Shown here in pieces: positions 5,221 through 5,399 of a DNA stretch of 5,399 nt. The first letter of the stretch is position 1. Each line of letters opens with the position of its first letter. A model generated the notes under the pieces. It had not been told where the DNA came from and made no database searches. It worked only from the letters and a program-made list of their open reading frames with translations. Both the position numbers and the translations under genes were made by a program. Source of the DNA: Deltaproteobacteria bacterium RBG_13_61_14 (lineage in GTDB: Bacteria; RBG-13-61-14); assembly GCA_001797815.1 (NCBI GenBank), contig MGQK01000076.1, positions 17,733 through 23,131 on the forward strand, read 5' to 3'.

Positions 5221-5231
5221 GGAGGACGCTG

Positions 5232-5399
5232 ATGGGACGCTACATTGAAACGTTGTTCCTCTACCGGCAGGGGACCGAGCACCTCAACCGCGGCGAATAC
5301 CGGCTGGCCGCCCAATCTTTTAGCCGGGCCCTCGCCCGCTTTGAGACCAACGACGTCTTCCACTTTCACCTCGGCCTGGCCAGAGCGCTGCTCGGCGAA
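5232..5399 (+). CDS. TPR-repeat protein, N-terminal part (runs off the window)
   Basis: The 56 visible codons begin MGRYIETLFLYRQG and have no stop before the window edge. GGAGG (5221-5225) lies 6 nt upstream of the ATG. Residues 11-36 (YRQGTEHLNRGEYRLAAQSFSRALAR) show the TPR pattern: a helix, the small-residue G-E-Y turn, then A-x-x-S-F-x-x-A-L. Residues 40-56 (NDVFHFHLGLARALLGE) begin a second repeat. There is no signal peptide, so it is probably a cytoplasmic scaffold or adaptor. It is likely co-transcribed with the upstream HTH gene from the sigma-54 promoter. Function cannot be set from the repeat alone, and further domains may lie beyond the window. Confidence 0.8.
   Translation, partial: MGRYIETLFLYRQGTEHLNRGEYRLAAQSFSRALARFETNDVFHFHLGLARALLGE

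Overview
This 5.4 kb window looks like chromosomal DNA from a fairly GC-rich bacterium, probably uncultured. Good Shine-Dalgarno sites precede several genes. One site is an excellent match to sigma-70 promoters and another to sigma-54 promoters. The window holds a c-di-GMP-type PilZ protein, a full PriA helicase and a flavin/iron-sulfur membrane electron-transfer protein. I cannot fix the phylum from sequence alone. Gram-negative candidate phyla or delta-proteobacteria-like groups would fit, but this is a guess.

Minus-strand block (positions 4696 down to 1). A near-consensus sigma-70 promoter (TTGACA, 17-nt spacer, TATGAT; 4696-4668) reads leftwards into a PilZ-domain protein (4637-4287). Its stop overlaps the start of priA (4290-1627) by 4 nt (ATGA). 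After a 41-nt gap filled by a 12-bp perfect hairpin comes a NosR/NapH-like membrane protein (1585-359). It has a periplasmic, probably covalently flavinylated FMN-binding domain and two cytoplasmic CX3CP motifs. After another 58 nt, with a strong ribosome binding site, comes the start of an unrecognised membrane protein (300 to beyond base 1). The spacing suggests one transcription unit of four or more genes: signalling, replication restart and membrane redox.

Divergent intergenic region (4638-4962). Besides the leftward sigma-70 promoter it holds, on the plus strand, a GC-rich 10-bp direct repeat pair, a small terminator-like hairpin with a T tract, and an essentially perfect sigma-54 (-24/-12) promoter at 4899-4915.

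Plus-strand block (4963 to end). The sigma-54 promoter leads into a 69-residue excisionase/MerR-type helix-turn-helix protein (4963-5172). A palindrome-bearing 59-nt spacer follows, then the start of a TPR protein (5232 to beyond the window). The two genes are probably co-transcribed under an enhancer-binding-protein-controlled promoter.

The most unusual features are two adjacent perfect palindromes inside the coding sequence of the flavoprotein, encoding its interdomain linker (reminiscent of in-frame palindromic element insertion); a hairpin that would bury that gene's ribosome binding site; the sigma-54 promoter in front of a tiny HTH gene; and a sharp GC drop within priA over its winged-helix/linker region.
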